A DNA stretch of 64,000 bases. It comes from Streptomyces sp. NRRL F-4489 (GTDB lineage: Bacteria; Actinomycetota; Actinomycetes; Streptomycetales; Streptomycetaceae). The notes beneath the pieces are model-generated. The model was not told the origin of the DNA, did not search any database, and worked only from the letters and a program-made list of their open reading frames with translations. Position 1 is the first letter of the stretch. Each line of letters starts with the position of its first letter. Positions 33,610-42,275 of this stretch are shown here, piece after piece. A program made the position numbers and the translations under genes. The stretch covers positions 1-64,000 of the forward strand of contig NZ_LLZI01000224.1 of the NCBI RefSeq assembly GCF_001509485.1. Direction: 5' to 3'.

Positions 33610-33674
33610 GGCATAGGACAGCCACGTGACGGCACAGGACAGTCACATGACGCCGAGCAGCACAGTCATATGAC
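33610..33674. repeat. 21-23-bp tandem repeats downstream of hutH
   Basis: GGCATAGGACAGCCACGTGAC (33610-33630) and GGCACAGGACAGTCACATGAC (33631-33651) are adjacent imperfect copies, with a third more divergent copy ending CACAGTCATATGAC (to 33674). Each carries a CACGTG/CACATG/CATATG-type core. It lies immediately beyond the hutH stop codon, between convergent genes. Confidence 0.55.
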
Positions 33675-33680
33675 CCAGCG

Positions 33681-35225
33681 TCAGGCCAGCTCCCCCGTGA
33701 CCGTCTCGGCCGCCGCCACCAGCTTGCCGTCGCGCACGAAGGCGTAGGCCGCCTCCAGGTCGGGGGCCAGGAAGCGGTCCTCGCCCGGGCCCTGCACGCC
33801 CGCGGCGCGTATGGCGTCCAGGACGGCGCGGGTCGCCGGCGCGGGGGTCAGGCCCTCGCGCAGTTCGATGGCGCGGGTCGCGGCGTAGAGCTCGACGGCG
33901 ATGACGCGGGTGAGGTTGTCGACCGCGGTGCGCAGCTTGCGCGCCGCCGACCAGCCCATCGAGACGTGGTCCTCCTGCATGGCGGACGACGGGATGGAGT
34001 CCACCGACGCCGGCGCGGCCAGCCGCTTCAACTCGCTGACCAGGGCGGCCTGGGTGTACTGGGCGATCATCAGGCCCGAGTCGACGCCCGGGTCGCCGGC
34101 CAGGAAGGCGGGCAGGCCGTGCGAGCGGTTCTTGTCCAGGAGGCGGTCGGTGCGGCGCTCGGCGATCGAGGCCAGGTCGGCCGCGGCGATGGCCAGGAAG
34201 TCCAGGACGTAGGCGACCGGCGCGCCGTGGAAGTTGCCGTTGGACTCCACCCGGCCGTCCGGCAGGACGACGGGGTTGTCGACGGCGGCGGCCAGCTCGC
34301 GCTCGGCGACCAGCCGGGCGTGCGCGAGGGTGTCCCGGCCGGCGCCGGCGACCTGCGGGGCGCAGCGGACGGAGTACGCGTCCTGGACGCGCGGGGCGTC
34401 GTCCTGGTGGTGGCCGGTGAAACCGGAACCGGCCAGGAACGCCAGCATGTTGGCGGCCGAGGCGGCCTGGCCCGGGTGCGGGCGGATGGCGTGCAGCTCG
34501 GGCGCGAGGACCTTGTCCGTACCGAGCAGCGCCTCCAGGGAGAGCGCGGCGGTGATGTCCGCGGAGGTGAACAGCCGGGCCAGGTCGGCGCAGGCCATCA
34601 CCAGCATGCCGAGCATGCCGTCGGTGCCGTTGAGGAGCGCCAGTCCCTCCTTCTCGCGCAGCTCGACGGGCGCGATGCCGTGCTCGGCGAGCAGCTCGCC
34701 GGACGGCCGGACGGTGCCGTCGGGGCCCTCCGCCTCGCCCTCGCCCATCAGCGTCAGCGCGCAGTGCGACAGCGGGGCGAGGTCGCCGGAGCAGCCGAGC
34801 GAGCCGTACTCGTGGACGACCGGGGTGATACCGGCGTTGAGCAGGGCGGCCATGGTCTCGACGACCACCGGGCGGACGCCGGTGTGCCCGGAGGCCAGCG
34901 TCTTCAGCCGCAGGAACATCAGGGCGCGGACCACCTCGCGCTCGACCCGGGGGCCCATACCGGCCGCGTGCGAGCGGACGATGTTGCGCTGGAGCTGGGC
35001 CCGCAGCTCGGGGCTGATGTGCCGGACGGCGAGCGCGCCGAAGCCGGTGGAGACGCCGTAGACCGGGTCGGGCTTGGCGGCGAGCTCGTCGATGAAGGCG
35101 CGCGAGGCGGCGACGGCGGCGCGGGCCTCCTCGGAGAGCTCGATCCGGGCCGCGCCCCGGGCCACCGCGATGACGTCCTGTGCGGTGGTGCCGGACGTCC
35201 CCAGCACCACAGTGTGCATACTCAT
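33681..35225 (-). CDS. hutH: histidine ammonia-lyase
   Basis: Removes ammonia from L-histidine to give urocanate, the first step of histidine use. 514 residues, the normal length. The MIO prosthetic-group tripeptide is Cys-Ser-Gly (C145-S146-G147, in GSLGCSGDLAPLSH) rather than the Ala-Ser-Gly of most family members. Other active-site pieces are visible: GVSTGFGALA, the SNGNFHGAPV substrate loop and QEDHVSMGWSAARK. ATG 35225 is used; an in-frame ATG at 35219 is also possible. A TAGGGT hexamer ends 8 bases before the start, compatible with a leaderless transcript. No other hut genes are next to it, as usual in Streptomyces. Confidence 0.95.
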   Translation of the reverse strand: MSMHTVVLGTSGTTAQDVIAVARGAARIELSEEARAAVAASRAFIDELAAKPDPVYGVSTGFGALAVRHISPELRAQLQRNIVRSHAAGMGPRVEREVVRALMFLRLKTLASGHTGVRPVVVETMAALLNAGITPVVHEYGSLGCSGDLAPLSHCALTLMGEGEAEGPDGTVRPSGELLAEHGIAPVELREKEGLALLNGTDGMLGMLVMACADLARLFTSADITAALSLEALLGTDKVLAPELHAIRPHPGQAASAANMLAFLAGSGFTGHHQDDAPRVQDAYSVRCAPQVAGAGRDTLAHARLVAERELAAAVDNPVVLPDGRVESNGNFHGAPVAYVLDFLAIAAADLASIAERRTDRLLDKNRSHGLPAFLAGDPGVDSGLMIAQYTQAALVSELKRLAAPASVDSIPSSAMQEDHVSMGWSAARKLRTAVDNLTRVIAVELYAATRAIELREGLTPAPATRAVLDAIRAAGVQGPGEDRFLAPDLEAAYAFVRDGKLVAAAETVTGELA

Positions 35226-35414
35226 ATTCAGGCACCCTAGAGACTGAATCGCCGAATGTCACCACCGGATTTCGGGATCACCCCTTACCGATCGCATACG
35301 GCCACCCTGTCCATCATGCGCGCCCGCCGTACGGACCACCGTCCGCCGGCCGGGCCGCACCGGCCGCACGCACCGGCCCCACCAGGCGCACCCAGCGCCC
35401 CGGCCCCATCCCCG
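35226..35414. other. intergenic region between hutH promoter and the GGDEF gene end
   Basis: About 190 bases. The hutH promoter lies at its left edge (TAGGGT on the minus strand). The rest is Pro-codon-like C-rich sequence without a recognisable gene or strong hairpin. Confidence 0.4.
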
Positions 35415-36569
35415 TCACCTCCGGAACTTCCGCCGCTCCGGCCCCGGCGCCGGCTCCGGCGAGTCCGCGAGCCGTACGACCGGATCGGCCGCGCCGCCGT
35501 GCCGCCCGGCCACCACCGGCTCCGCCGACCGGGCCGCCTTGGCGCGGTACTGGGCGGCGTCCGCGAGCCGGAAGAGGCGGCGGGCGCTGCGCACCGGGCC
35601 GATCGGGTCGCCGGTCGAGGCGACGCCCACCGCGACGCCCTCGCCCAGGTCCAGTTCCGCGGCGCGTCCGCACAGCTCACCGGCGATCTTCACCACCTCG
35701 TCGGACGCCGGGCCGACCGCCAGCAGGCAGAACTCGTCGCCGCCCAGCCGCGCCGCGAGCGTCCCCGGCAGCATCGCGCCGCACAGCGACAGCACCGATC
35801 CGAAGCGCTCCAGCAGCCGGTCGCCGACCGCGTGCCCGCGCGAGTCGTTCACCCGCTTGAGCCCGTTCAGATCGCACACCACCAGGCTGACCACCACACC
35901 GTCGGCGCGGTGCTGCTCCAGCGCCTGGTCCAGCCGCATATCGACCGCGCGGCGGTTGGCCAGCCCGGTCAGCGCGTCGGTGAACGCCAGCCGCCGGACC
36001 TCGGCCAGCCGCTCGCTCTGCGCGATCCCGGCGGCGGCCACGGCGGCCAGTACGGTCGCGAAGTCGGCGTCCGCCGGGCCGAAGACCGGCTCCCCCGGCC
36101 GCCGCGCCACATACAGCTCGCCCCACGCCCGGCCGTGCAGCACGATCGGGGCGACCACGCAGCAGCCCCGGCCGCGGCGGCGCAGCGCGGCCACTCTCTG
36201 GTGGTTGTAGCGGGCCCCGTCCGGGGCGCCGGCCGGCTCCTCCCCGGCGGTCTCCACCCAGGCGCTCGGCTCCCCGCCCCCGGACCACCGCTCGCCCAGG
36301 AACCCGACGATCTCCGGGAACTCGTGCACCGGATACGCCTCGTCGTCGGGGAACTCCCGCTCGCCCGGCGCCAGTTCGCCGACGTTCACCAGCACCCGCA
36401 GCCGCCCCCGCTCGCGTTCCCACTTGGAGACCGCCGCGAAGGAGCCGCCCAGCGCCCGGCACGCGCCGCGCGCCGCGGCCCGGGCCGATTCGCGCGGTGT
36501 GTGCACGGCCGCCATGGCCTGCGCCAGCTCCACCACGGCCCGCAGCCTGGCGTCACCCTCGTCCGTCAC
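35415..36569 (-). CDS. GAF-GGDEF diguanylate cyclase
   Basis: Makes cyclic di-GMP, which in Streptomyces controls development through BldD. 384 residues: a GAF-type sensor domain (about 25-205) and a GGDEF domain (about 215-370) with intact GGDEF at 276-280, the CDLNGLKRVND metal/nucleotide segment and the LTGLANRRAV entry. No RxxD inhibitory site is present at the usual position before GGDEF, so product inhibition is unlikely. Cytosolic; no membrane segments. The frame is open upstream, but GTG 36569 has GAGGA at about 5 bases. Probably the homologue of a known Streptomyces Cdg protein near hutH. No operon partner. Confidence 0.92.
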   Translation of the reverse strand: MTDEGDARLRAVVELAQAMAAVHTPRESARAAARGACRALGGSFAAVSKWERERGRLRVLVNVGELAPGEREFPDDEAYPVHEFPEIVGFLGERWSGGGEPSAWVETAGEEPAGAPDGARYNHQRVAALRRRGRGCCVVAPIVLHGRAWGELYVARRPGEPVFGPADADFATVLAAVAAAGIAQSERLAEVRRLAFTDALTGLANRRAVDMRLDQALEQHRADGVVVSLVVCDLNGLKRVNDSRGHAVGDRLLERFGSVLSLCGAMLPGTLAARLGGDEFCLLAVGPASDEVVKIAGELCGRAAELDLGEGVAVGVASTGDPIGPVRSARRLFRLADAAQYRAKAARSAEPVVAGRHGGAADPVVRLADSPEPAPGPERRKFRR

Positions 36570-36714
36570 CGGATCCTCACATTCCGTTACTGTGAGCACG
36601 CTCTGTACTACAGCGTAGGAACGATTGACCCGATTCGCCCCTTCCTCCCGCGGATCGGCCCCGGAAGGACCGGGCGAAGGCGGCCCGGCAACGCACCCCG
36701 GCCCGCCCCGGCGC

Positions 36715-37509
36715 TCACTCCCCCGGCCAGTCCGGCTCCCGCTTCTCGTTGAACGCCGCGACGCCCTCGGCCCGGTCGCCGGAGAACGCCACACTCCGCC
36801 ACGCGCCGTCCTCCACCTCCAGCCCGGCCCGCAGGTCCAGCCCGTGGCCCAGCCGCAGCGCGCGCTTGGCGGCGCGCAGCCCCACCGGCGAGTTGCGGGC
36901 GATCGCCGCGGCCAGCGCCAGCGCCTCCGCCCGGTCCTCGCCGTCCGCCACCAGCCGGTCCACCATGCCCAGCTCCGCCGCCTCCGCCGCGGCCACCCGG
37001 CGCCCGGTGAAGACCAGCTCGGCCGCGCGCGCCGCGCCCACCCGGCGCGGCAGCAGCTGCGTCCCGCCGCCGCCGGGGACCACGCCCACCGACACCTCCG
37101 GCAGCCCGACCACCGCGGTGCCGTCCGCGACGATCAGATCGCAGGCCAGCGCCAGCTCGTAGCCGCCGCCGAGCGCGAAGCCGTGGACCGCGGCGATGGC
37201 CGGCACCGGCAGCTCCAGGACGCCGGTGTACGCGGCGCGGGTGCGCGGGCGCTGCCGCATCAGATCGGCGTCCGTGAAGGAATTGCGCTCCTTGAGGTCG
37301 GCGCCCACGCAGAACGCCCGCTCATGCGTGGAGGTGAGCACCACCGCCCGTACCGAGCGGTCGGCGGCCAGCGCGGCGCACGCCTCGGCCAGCGCGTCGG
37401 CCAGCGCCGTGGACACCGCGTTCATCGCCTTGGGCCGGTCCAGGACCAGCTCCGCCACGAAACCGTGGCGCTCGATCCCGATCCACTCCTCCGCACCGAA
37501 CCGCTGCAT
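36715..37509 (-). CDS. enoyl-CoA hydratase/isomerase family protein
   Basis: A crotonase-fold protein of 264 residues, hydrating 2-enoyl-CoA in fatty-acid or amino-acid breakdown. The oxyanion-hole segments are present (FCVGADLKER and HGFALGGGYELALACD), and both catalytic glutamates of true hydratases are in place (the E of GGYELAL and the E of LPEVSVGVVPGGGG). ATG 37509. The substrate chain length is not predictable. It lies alone between the GGDEF gene and cya, all transcribed leftwards with sizeable gaps. Confidence 0.92.
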   Translation of the reverse strand: MQRFGAEEWIGIERHGFVAELVLDRPKAMNAVSTALADALAEACAALAADRSVRAVVLTSTHERAFCVGADLKERNSFTDADLMRQRPRTRAAYTGVLELPVPAIAAVHGFALGGGYELALACDLIVADGTAVVGLPEVSVGVVPGGGGTQLLPRRVGAARAAELVFTGRRVAAAEAAELGMVDRLVADGEDRAEALALAAAIARNSPVGLRAAKRALRLGHGLDLRAGLEVEDGAWRSVAFSGDRAEGVAAFNEKREPDWPGE

Positions 37510-37598
37510 ACCGCCCTCCGAATGCCGGTTAACGCTCGTTGACCTGTCCTCGGGATCATGTCAGGTCGGCGGCGATCGCGGCAGGGGCCCGCGGGCGG

Positions 37599-38762
37599 TC
37601 AGCCGCGCCGGGTCAGCATCCAGGGCTCGACGACGCCCAGGCCGCGCACCGGGCGCTGCCACATCGGCTGGAGCGCGAAGCGGTACGGGGGCGGCGGGCT
37701 GCCGGTGCCCTCCTGGGCGGCCTTCTCGGCGGCCGCCGCGTCCGCCTCCGACACCGGCGCCTCACCCGTACGCCCCAGCTCCTCCGCGAACGCCTCGTCC
37801 ACCAGCACGGTGTCCTTCGGCGCTATCGACGTCAGCCGGCTGGCCAGATTCACGGTCGTGCCGAAGACATCGCCCATCCGGGTCGTGACCGTGCCGAACG
37901 CGATGCCCACCCGCAGCTCGGGCATCGTCTCGTCGTGGCCCATGGTCTCGATCAGCCGCAGCCCGATCTCGGCGGCGACCCCGGCGTCGTCCGCCGCGAA
38001 CAGCACCTCGTCGCCGAGCGTCTTGATCAGCCGACCGCCGTGCGCGGCGACCAGATCGGCGGCGGTGGTCTCGAACGCCTCGACCAGCTCGCCCAGTTCC
38101 TCCTCCTCCAGCCGCCGGGTCAGCCGGGTGAAGCCCACCAGGTCCGCGAAGCCGACGGCCAGCCGGCGGTCCACCATCTCCGCGTCGTCCTGCGCCTGGA
38201 CGACCCGCCCGGTGGCCGCGGCCAGCTGCCGCCGCCACACGTAGACCAGGAACTCCTCCAGCTCCGGCAGCAACAGCTCGACCAGCGGATACGTGATCTC
38301 CGTACGCGTCAGGCCGGAGTCCTGCGGCTCGGTCAGCCCCTCCAGGAACGAGTCGATCTGCCAGTCGGCGAGCCGGGCCGTGGTCTGGCCGGTGGAACGG
38401 GCGACCTGCACCGCCATCGCCTCGCTGAGCAGCCCCGCCTCGACGAGGCCGGCGAGCCGGCGCAGCGCGAGGACGTCGGCCTCGGTGAGCGCCTTGACCT
38501 GGCCGATGTCGGCGAAGCCCATGGCCCGCCAGAAGCGGGCCGCGAGGTCCATGGAGACGCCGGCGCTGCGGGCCGCCTGGAACGGCGTGTAGCGGCGCTC
38601 GGCGCCGAGGATGAGTTGTTCGAGCTTGACGGCGATGTTGTTCTCGCCGTTGCCGTCGCCCCTCCCGGGGTCGCCAGCGGGCTCGTCCGCGGGGGCCTCG
38701 CCCGCCGCGTCGCCCCCGGCGGCCGCGTCGCGCGGGGTGGCCCCGGCGTCGTCGGCGCTCAC
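37599..38762 (-). CDS. cya: class III adenylate cyclase
   Basis: Makes cAMP, used in Streptomyces for germination and development with the Crp regulator. 387 residues: an N-terminal low-complexity leader (1-40), a helical regulatory domain (about 41-200; AERRYTPFQAARSAGVSMDL resembles a MerR-like/pH-sensor module), and the cyclase homology domain (about 205-340). The latter has the metal Asp in VGFADLVGFTRL, LIKTLGDEVLFA (second metal Asp and substrate Lys) and the transition-state Asn/Arg in TVNLASRL. GTG 38762 is chosen (GGGAG 8 bases upstream) over the longer open frame. Soluble, no membrane anchor. The upstream region holds a palindromic repeat block. Confidence 0.92.
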   Translation of the reverse strand: MSADDAGATPRDAAAGGDAAGEAPADEPAGDPGRGDGNGENNIAVKLEQLILGAERRYTPFQAARSAGVSMDLAARFWRAMGFADIGQVKALTEADVLALRRLAGLVEAGLLSEAMAVQVARSTGQTTARLADWQIDSFLEGLTEPQDSGLTRTEITYPLVELLLPELEEFLVYVWRRQLAAATGRVVQAQDDAEMVDRRLAVGFADLVGFTRLTRRLEEEELGELVEAFETTAADLVAAHGGRLIKTLGDEVLFAADDAGVAAEIGLRLIETMGHDETMPELRVGIAFGTVTTRMGDVFGTTVNLASRLTSIAPKDTVLVDEAFAEELGRTGEAPVSEADAAAAEKAAQEGTGSPPPPYRFALQPMWQRPVRGLGVVEPWMLTRRG

Positions 38763-38934
38763 CGGCCGCTCCCTGTCCGCTCCCTGCGCACTGCCCTTCC
38801 GATCTCGCTGCTCGCCCCGTGGTGGCACGGCCTCAACGATACGGGGTTGCGTCCCACGTTGTGGTTTCTCGCGGCGGGTTGTTCCGCCGGGCCCTGTCTG
38901 TTCGTGGTTGCTCGCCGTACCGGCGGTTGGGGTT

Positions 38935-39295
38935 GTTTGTGGCCACCCCACGTTGTTGTGTGCCGCGCCGTTGTCGGTTGCGGTGGCCTCGCCTACGCGG
39001 CGGTGGGTGGGGGGCGGAGGGGTTTGTTTGTGGCCGCCCCACGTTGTTTGGTGCCGCGCCGTGGTGGCTGGGGCGGCCTCGCCTACGCGGGGTGGGTGGG
39101 GGGCGGAGGGGATGTCCCGGGGTGCGCCCGCAGGATCTGGAGCGAACCGCGGGGCATTCCTCATCACACGCACCAGATGCGCCCGCACCGAGGACGTACC
39201 CCGGGACAGCCCCTCCGGCCCCCACCAACGGCGGAACGCCGAGGCCACCCCAGCGCCCACGGCGGGAAAGCCAACAACGTGGGGCGGCCACAAAC
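38935..39295. repeat. palindromic intergenic repeat block (two direct, one inverted unit)
   Basis: Unit 1 (38935-39022) and unit 2 (39026-39111) are direct repeats with a 91-base period; both begin GTTTGTGGCC(A/G)CCCCACGTT and end GGTGGGTGGGGGGCGGAGGGG. Unit 3 (39210-39295) is the same sequence inverted, and its flank GTCCCGGGGT also mirrors the flank of unit 2. Arms of roughly 100 bases therefore face each other across a central part of about 60 bases. The 25-base core 39256-39280 recurs at 891-915 with one mismatch. The block fills the gap between cya and birA and has no credible gene. Confidence 0.7.
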
Positions 39296-40164
39296 TACGC
39301 CACCGGCCGAAGGTGCACGATGTCACCGGCGCCGACCGCCTCACGGCCCCCACCCGGCAGCCCCAGCACCAGCCGCCCGTCCGAGTCGAGCGCGAGCGCC
39401 TCGCCCTCGACGAACCGCTCCCCGGGCAGCGAGGCCCGAACCTGGCGGCCCAAAGTCGAGCACCCCGCCACGTACGCCTCCTGGAGGCGGCTCGCCCCAG
39501 GGTCGCCGCCCGCCGCCCGCCACTCCCCGTACCACCGCTCCAGCGACCGCAGGACGGCCCGCAGCAGCGGGTCCCGGTCGGTGGAGTGCGCGCCGGCGAG
39601 GGCGAGGGAGCCGGCCGTCGGGACGGGCAGCTCGGCGGCGGTCAGCGAGACGTTGAGGCCGATGCCGAGGACGACGCCGTCGCCGGCGCGTTCGGCGAGG
39701 ATGCCGCCGGCCTTGCGTTCCGCGCCGTCCACGGTGACCAGCAGGTCGTTGGGCCACTTCAGGGCGGTGTCGACGCCGGCGGTGCGGGCGACCGCGGTGG
39801 CGGTGGCGACGCCGGCCAGCAGCGGCAGCCAGCCCCAGCGGTCGGCGGGGACGCCGGGCTCCAGGTAGACGGAGAAGAAGAGGCCCGAGCGGGGCGGCGC
39901 GGACCAGCGGCGGTCCAGGCGGCCGCGGGCGGCGGACTGCTCCTCGGCGACGAGCACCGCGCCCTCCCGGAGGGTGCCGGCCGCGGCGCGCCCCACGAGG
40001 TCGGTGTTGGTCGATCCGGTGGCGGGGACGACGTCCAGGGAGGACCACAGCGAGCCGGGCCGGACGAGGGCCCGGCGCAGCGCGGCGGCGTTCAGCGGCG
40101 GGCGGTCCAGATCGGACCAGCGGCCGGCGTCTTTGTCCCGGTTTTCCGGAGGTTGAGGCGTCAT
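39295..40164 (-). CDS. birA: biotin-[acyl-CoA-carboxylase] ligase (class I BirA)
   Basis: Activates biotin to biotinyl-AMP and attaches it to the lysine of carboxylase carrier domains such as that of AccA2. 289 residues without the N-terminal DNA-binding domain, hence a pure ligase (class I). Visible parts: STNTDLVGRAA, the biotin loop as ARGRLDRRWSAPP (a variant of GRGRxGRxW), LKWPNDLLV, KAGGILAER and the C-terminal SH3-like cap ending IVHLRPVA. ATG 40164. Divergent from pccB, the partner carboxylase. The last bases touch the inverted unit of the repeat block. Confidence 0.93.
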   Translation of the reverse strand: MTPQPPENRDKDAGRWSDLDRPPLNAAALRRALVRPGSLWSSLDVVPATGSTNTDLVGRAAAGTLREGAVLVAEEQSAARGRLDRRWSAPPRSGLFFSVYLEPGVPADRWGWLPLLAGVATATAVARTAGVDTALKWPNDLLVTVDGAERKAGGILAERAGDGVVLGIGLNVSLTAAELPVPTAGSLALAGAHSTDRDPLLRAVLRSLERWYGEWRAAGGDPGASRLQEAYVAGCSTLGRQVRASLPGERFVEGEALALDSDGRLVLGLPGGGREAVGAGDIVHLRPVA

Positions 40165-40298
40165 GGCCCCAGCCTAGGTGTGGTCAACGACGCAGTGCCG
40201 GAGAGCAGTCCCGCCGATACGCTACGAGGCGGTAGCCACACCCGTACACCTCCCTTTCGTACGAGTGCCAGTCCAGGACGAGCAGGAGCCGCATCCCG

Positions 40299-41888
40299 AT
40301 GTCCGAACCGGAAGCAAACATCCACACCACCGCGGGGAAATTGGCGGATCTTCAGCGGCGGGTCGAGGAGGCCACGCATGCCGGCTCCGCCCGCGCGGTG
40401 GAAAAGCAGCATGCCAAGGGGAAGTTGACGGCGCGTGAGCGCATCGACCTCCTGCTGGACGAGGGCTCGTTCGTCGAGCTGGACGAGTTCGCGCGGCATC
40501 GGTCGACGAATTTCGGGATCGAGCAGAACCGCCCGTACGGGGACGGCGTCGTCACTGGTTACGGCACGGTCGACGGGCGGCCGGTGTGCGTCTATTCGCA
40601 GGACTTCACCATTTTCGGCGGATCGCTCGGCGAGGTCTACGGCGAGAAGATCGTCAAGGTGATGGATTTCGCGCTGAAAAACGGCTGCCCGGTCATCGGG
40701 ATCAATGACGGCGGCGGCGCCCGGATTCAGGAGGGGGTGGCCGCGCTCGGGCTGTTCGCGGAGATTTTCCGGCGGAATGTGCACGCGTCGGGCGTGGTGC
40801 CGCAGATTTCCCTGATCGTGGGGCCGTGTGCGGGCGGCGCGGTGTATTCGCCGGCCATCACGGACTTCACGGTGATGGTGGACCAGACCTCGCACATGTT
40901 CATCACCGGCCCGGACGTCATCAAGACCGTCACCGGTGAGGACGTCGGTTTCGAGGAGCTGGGCGGGGCCCGTACGCACAACACCACCTCGGGCGTGGCG
41001 CACCACATGGCGGGTGACGAGAAGGACGCCATCGAGTATGTGAAGGGCCTGCTGTCCTACCTTCCGTCGAACAACCTCTCCGACCCGCCGGCGTTCCCGG
41101 AGGAGGCGGATCTGGCGGTCTCGGACGCGGACCGCGAGCTGGACACGCTGATCCCGGATTCGGCGAACCAGCCGTACGACATGCACACCGCGATCGAGCA
41201 TGTGCTGGACGACGGCGAATTCCTGGAGACGCAGGCGCTGTTCGCGCCGAACATCCTCACCGGTTTCGGGCGGGTCGAGGGCCATTCGGTGGGCGTGGTG
41301 GCGAATCAGCCGCTGCAGTTCGCCGGCTGCCTGGACATCAAGGCGAGCGAGAAGGCCGCGCGGTTCGTGCGGACCTGCGACGCGTTCAACATCCCGGTGC
41401 TGACGTTCGTCGACGTGCCGGGATTCCTGCCGGGCACGGACCAGGAGTACGACGGCATCATCCGGCGCGGCGCCAAGCTGATCTACGCGTACGCGGAGGC
41501 GACGGTTCCGCTGATCACCGTGATCACCCGGAAGGCGTTCGGCGGCGCGTACGACGTCATGGGGTCCAAGCACCTGGGCGCGGATCTGAACCTCGCCTGG
41601 CCGACCGCGCAGATCGCGGTGATGGGCGCGCAGGGCGCGGTGAACATCCTGCACCGGCGGACGCTGGCCGCCATCGAGGACCCCGCCGCCCAGGAGGCGC
41701 GCCGGCAGGAGCTGATCCAGGAGTACGAGGACGCGCTGCTGAATCCGTACGTCGCGGCCGAGCGCGGCTATGTCGACGCGGTGATCATGCCGTCGGAGAC
41801 CCGCCGCCACATCGTCCGGGGCCTGCGCACGCTGCGCAACAAGCGCGAGGCGCTGCCCCCGAAGAAGCACGGCAACATCCCGCTCTGA
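40299..41888 (+). CDS. pccB: acyl-CoA carboxylase beta subunit, propionyl-CoA type
   Basis: Carboxyltransferase subunit moving CO2 from biotin on AccA2 to propionyl-CoA (and less so acetyl-CoA), giving methylmalonyl-CoA for polyketide and central metabolism. 529 residues: two crotonase-like halves with [13 protein letters not shown] and [12 protein letters not shown] oxyanion regions in the first half and [17 protein letters not shown] in the second. Asp419 in GGAYDVM occupies the specificity position known from S. coelicolor PccB (Asp422), which favours propionyl-CoA. ATG 40299. Divergent from birA, followed by pccE on the same transcript. Confidence 0.95.
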   Translation: MSEPEANIHTTAGKLADLQRRVEEATHAGSARAVEKQHAKGKLTARERIDLLLDEGSFVELDEFARHRSTNFGIEQNRPYGDGVVTGYGTVDGRPVCVYSQDFTIFGGSLGEVYGEKIVKVMDFALKNGCPVIGINDGGGARIQEGVAALGLFAEIFRRNVHASGVVPQISLIVGPCAGGAVYSPAITDFTVMVDQTSHMFITGPDVIKTVTGEDVGFEELGGARTHNTTSGVAHHMAGDEKDAIEYVKGLLSYLPSNNLSDPPAFPEEADLAVSDADRELDTLIPDSANQPYDMHTAIEHVLDDGEFLETQALFAPNILTGFGRVEGHSVGVVANQPLQFAGCLDIKASEKAARFVRTCDAFNIPVLTFVDVPGFLPGTDQEYDGIIRRGAKLIYAYAEATVPLITVITRKAFGGAYDVMGSKHLGADLNLAWPTAQIAVMGAQGAVNILHRRTLAAIEDPAAQEARRQELIQEYEDALLNPYVAAERGYVDAVIMPSETRRHIVRGLRTLRNKREALPPKKHGNIPL

Positions 41889-41950
41889 CGGGACGCCGGA
41901 TCGCTGGTCGTGTTGCGCGTTGCAGTCCCCGCCACAGGAGGTCGTTGACG

Positions 41951-42166
41951 ATGATCAAGGTCGTACGGGGCAATCCCACGCCCGAGGAGCTGGCCGCCGC
42001 GCTGGCGGTGGTCAAGGCCCGGGCGGCGGCGGTGGCCGCGGGTCCCGGCCAGGAGGCCGCCGGGCGCGGCAGCGAGTGGTCCGATCCGGCGGCGACGGTG
42101 CCGGCCCGCGCGCGGCTGCCGCACCCGGGGCCGCGGGCCTGGCGGACCAGCTTCTGGCCGCGATGA
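41951..42166 (+). CDS. pccE: acyl-CoA carboxylase epsilon subunit
   Basis: A 71-residue small subunit that in Streptomyces stabilises and stimulates the alpha-beta carboxylase complex. The N-terminal MIKVVRGNPTPEELAAALAV is the family hallmark, followed by an Ala-rich helix and a C-terminal WRTSFWPR. AGGAGG lies at 41935-41940; ATG 41951 gives the conserved start, though an in-frame TTG at 41945 has closer spacing. It follows pccB by 62 bases and is surely in the same operon. Confidence 0.93.
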   Translation: MIKVVRGNPTPEELAAALAVVKARAAAVAAGPGQEAAGRGSEWSDPAATVPARARLPHPGPRAWRTSFWPR

Positions 42167-42217
42167 CCTGGCCGGATCCGGTCGGTGCACACTGCACTGA
42201 CTAGTCCTTGACGCCGT

Positions 42218-42245
42218 GGCGCCTGAGTACGCGTACTCAGGCGCC
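42218..42245. promoter_or_regulatory. perfect 28-bp palindrome after pccE
   Basis: The half GGCGCCTGAGTACG (42218-42231) is followed immediately by its exact reverse complement (42232-42245), with no spacer. It lies 52 bases after the pccE stop and 30 bases before the next start codon. A spacer-free palindrome is poor as a terminator hairpin and more like a protein site. An in-frame GTG at 42216 would translate it as MAPEYAYSGA, but a better start lies downstream. Confidence 0.6.
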
Positions 42246-42275
42246 GCCGTCGTCCGGGGCGGGAGGATCGAGGTC

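Noticed and set aside
38935..39295. CRISPR array between cya and birA
   Set aside because: Only three units, one inverted, of about 88 bases with almost no spacer between the direct units. It does not have CRISPR geometry and no cas genes are near.
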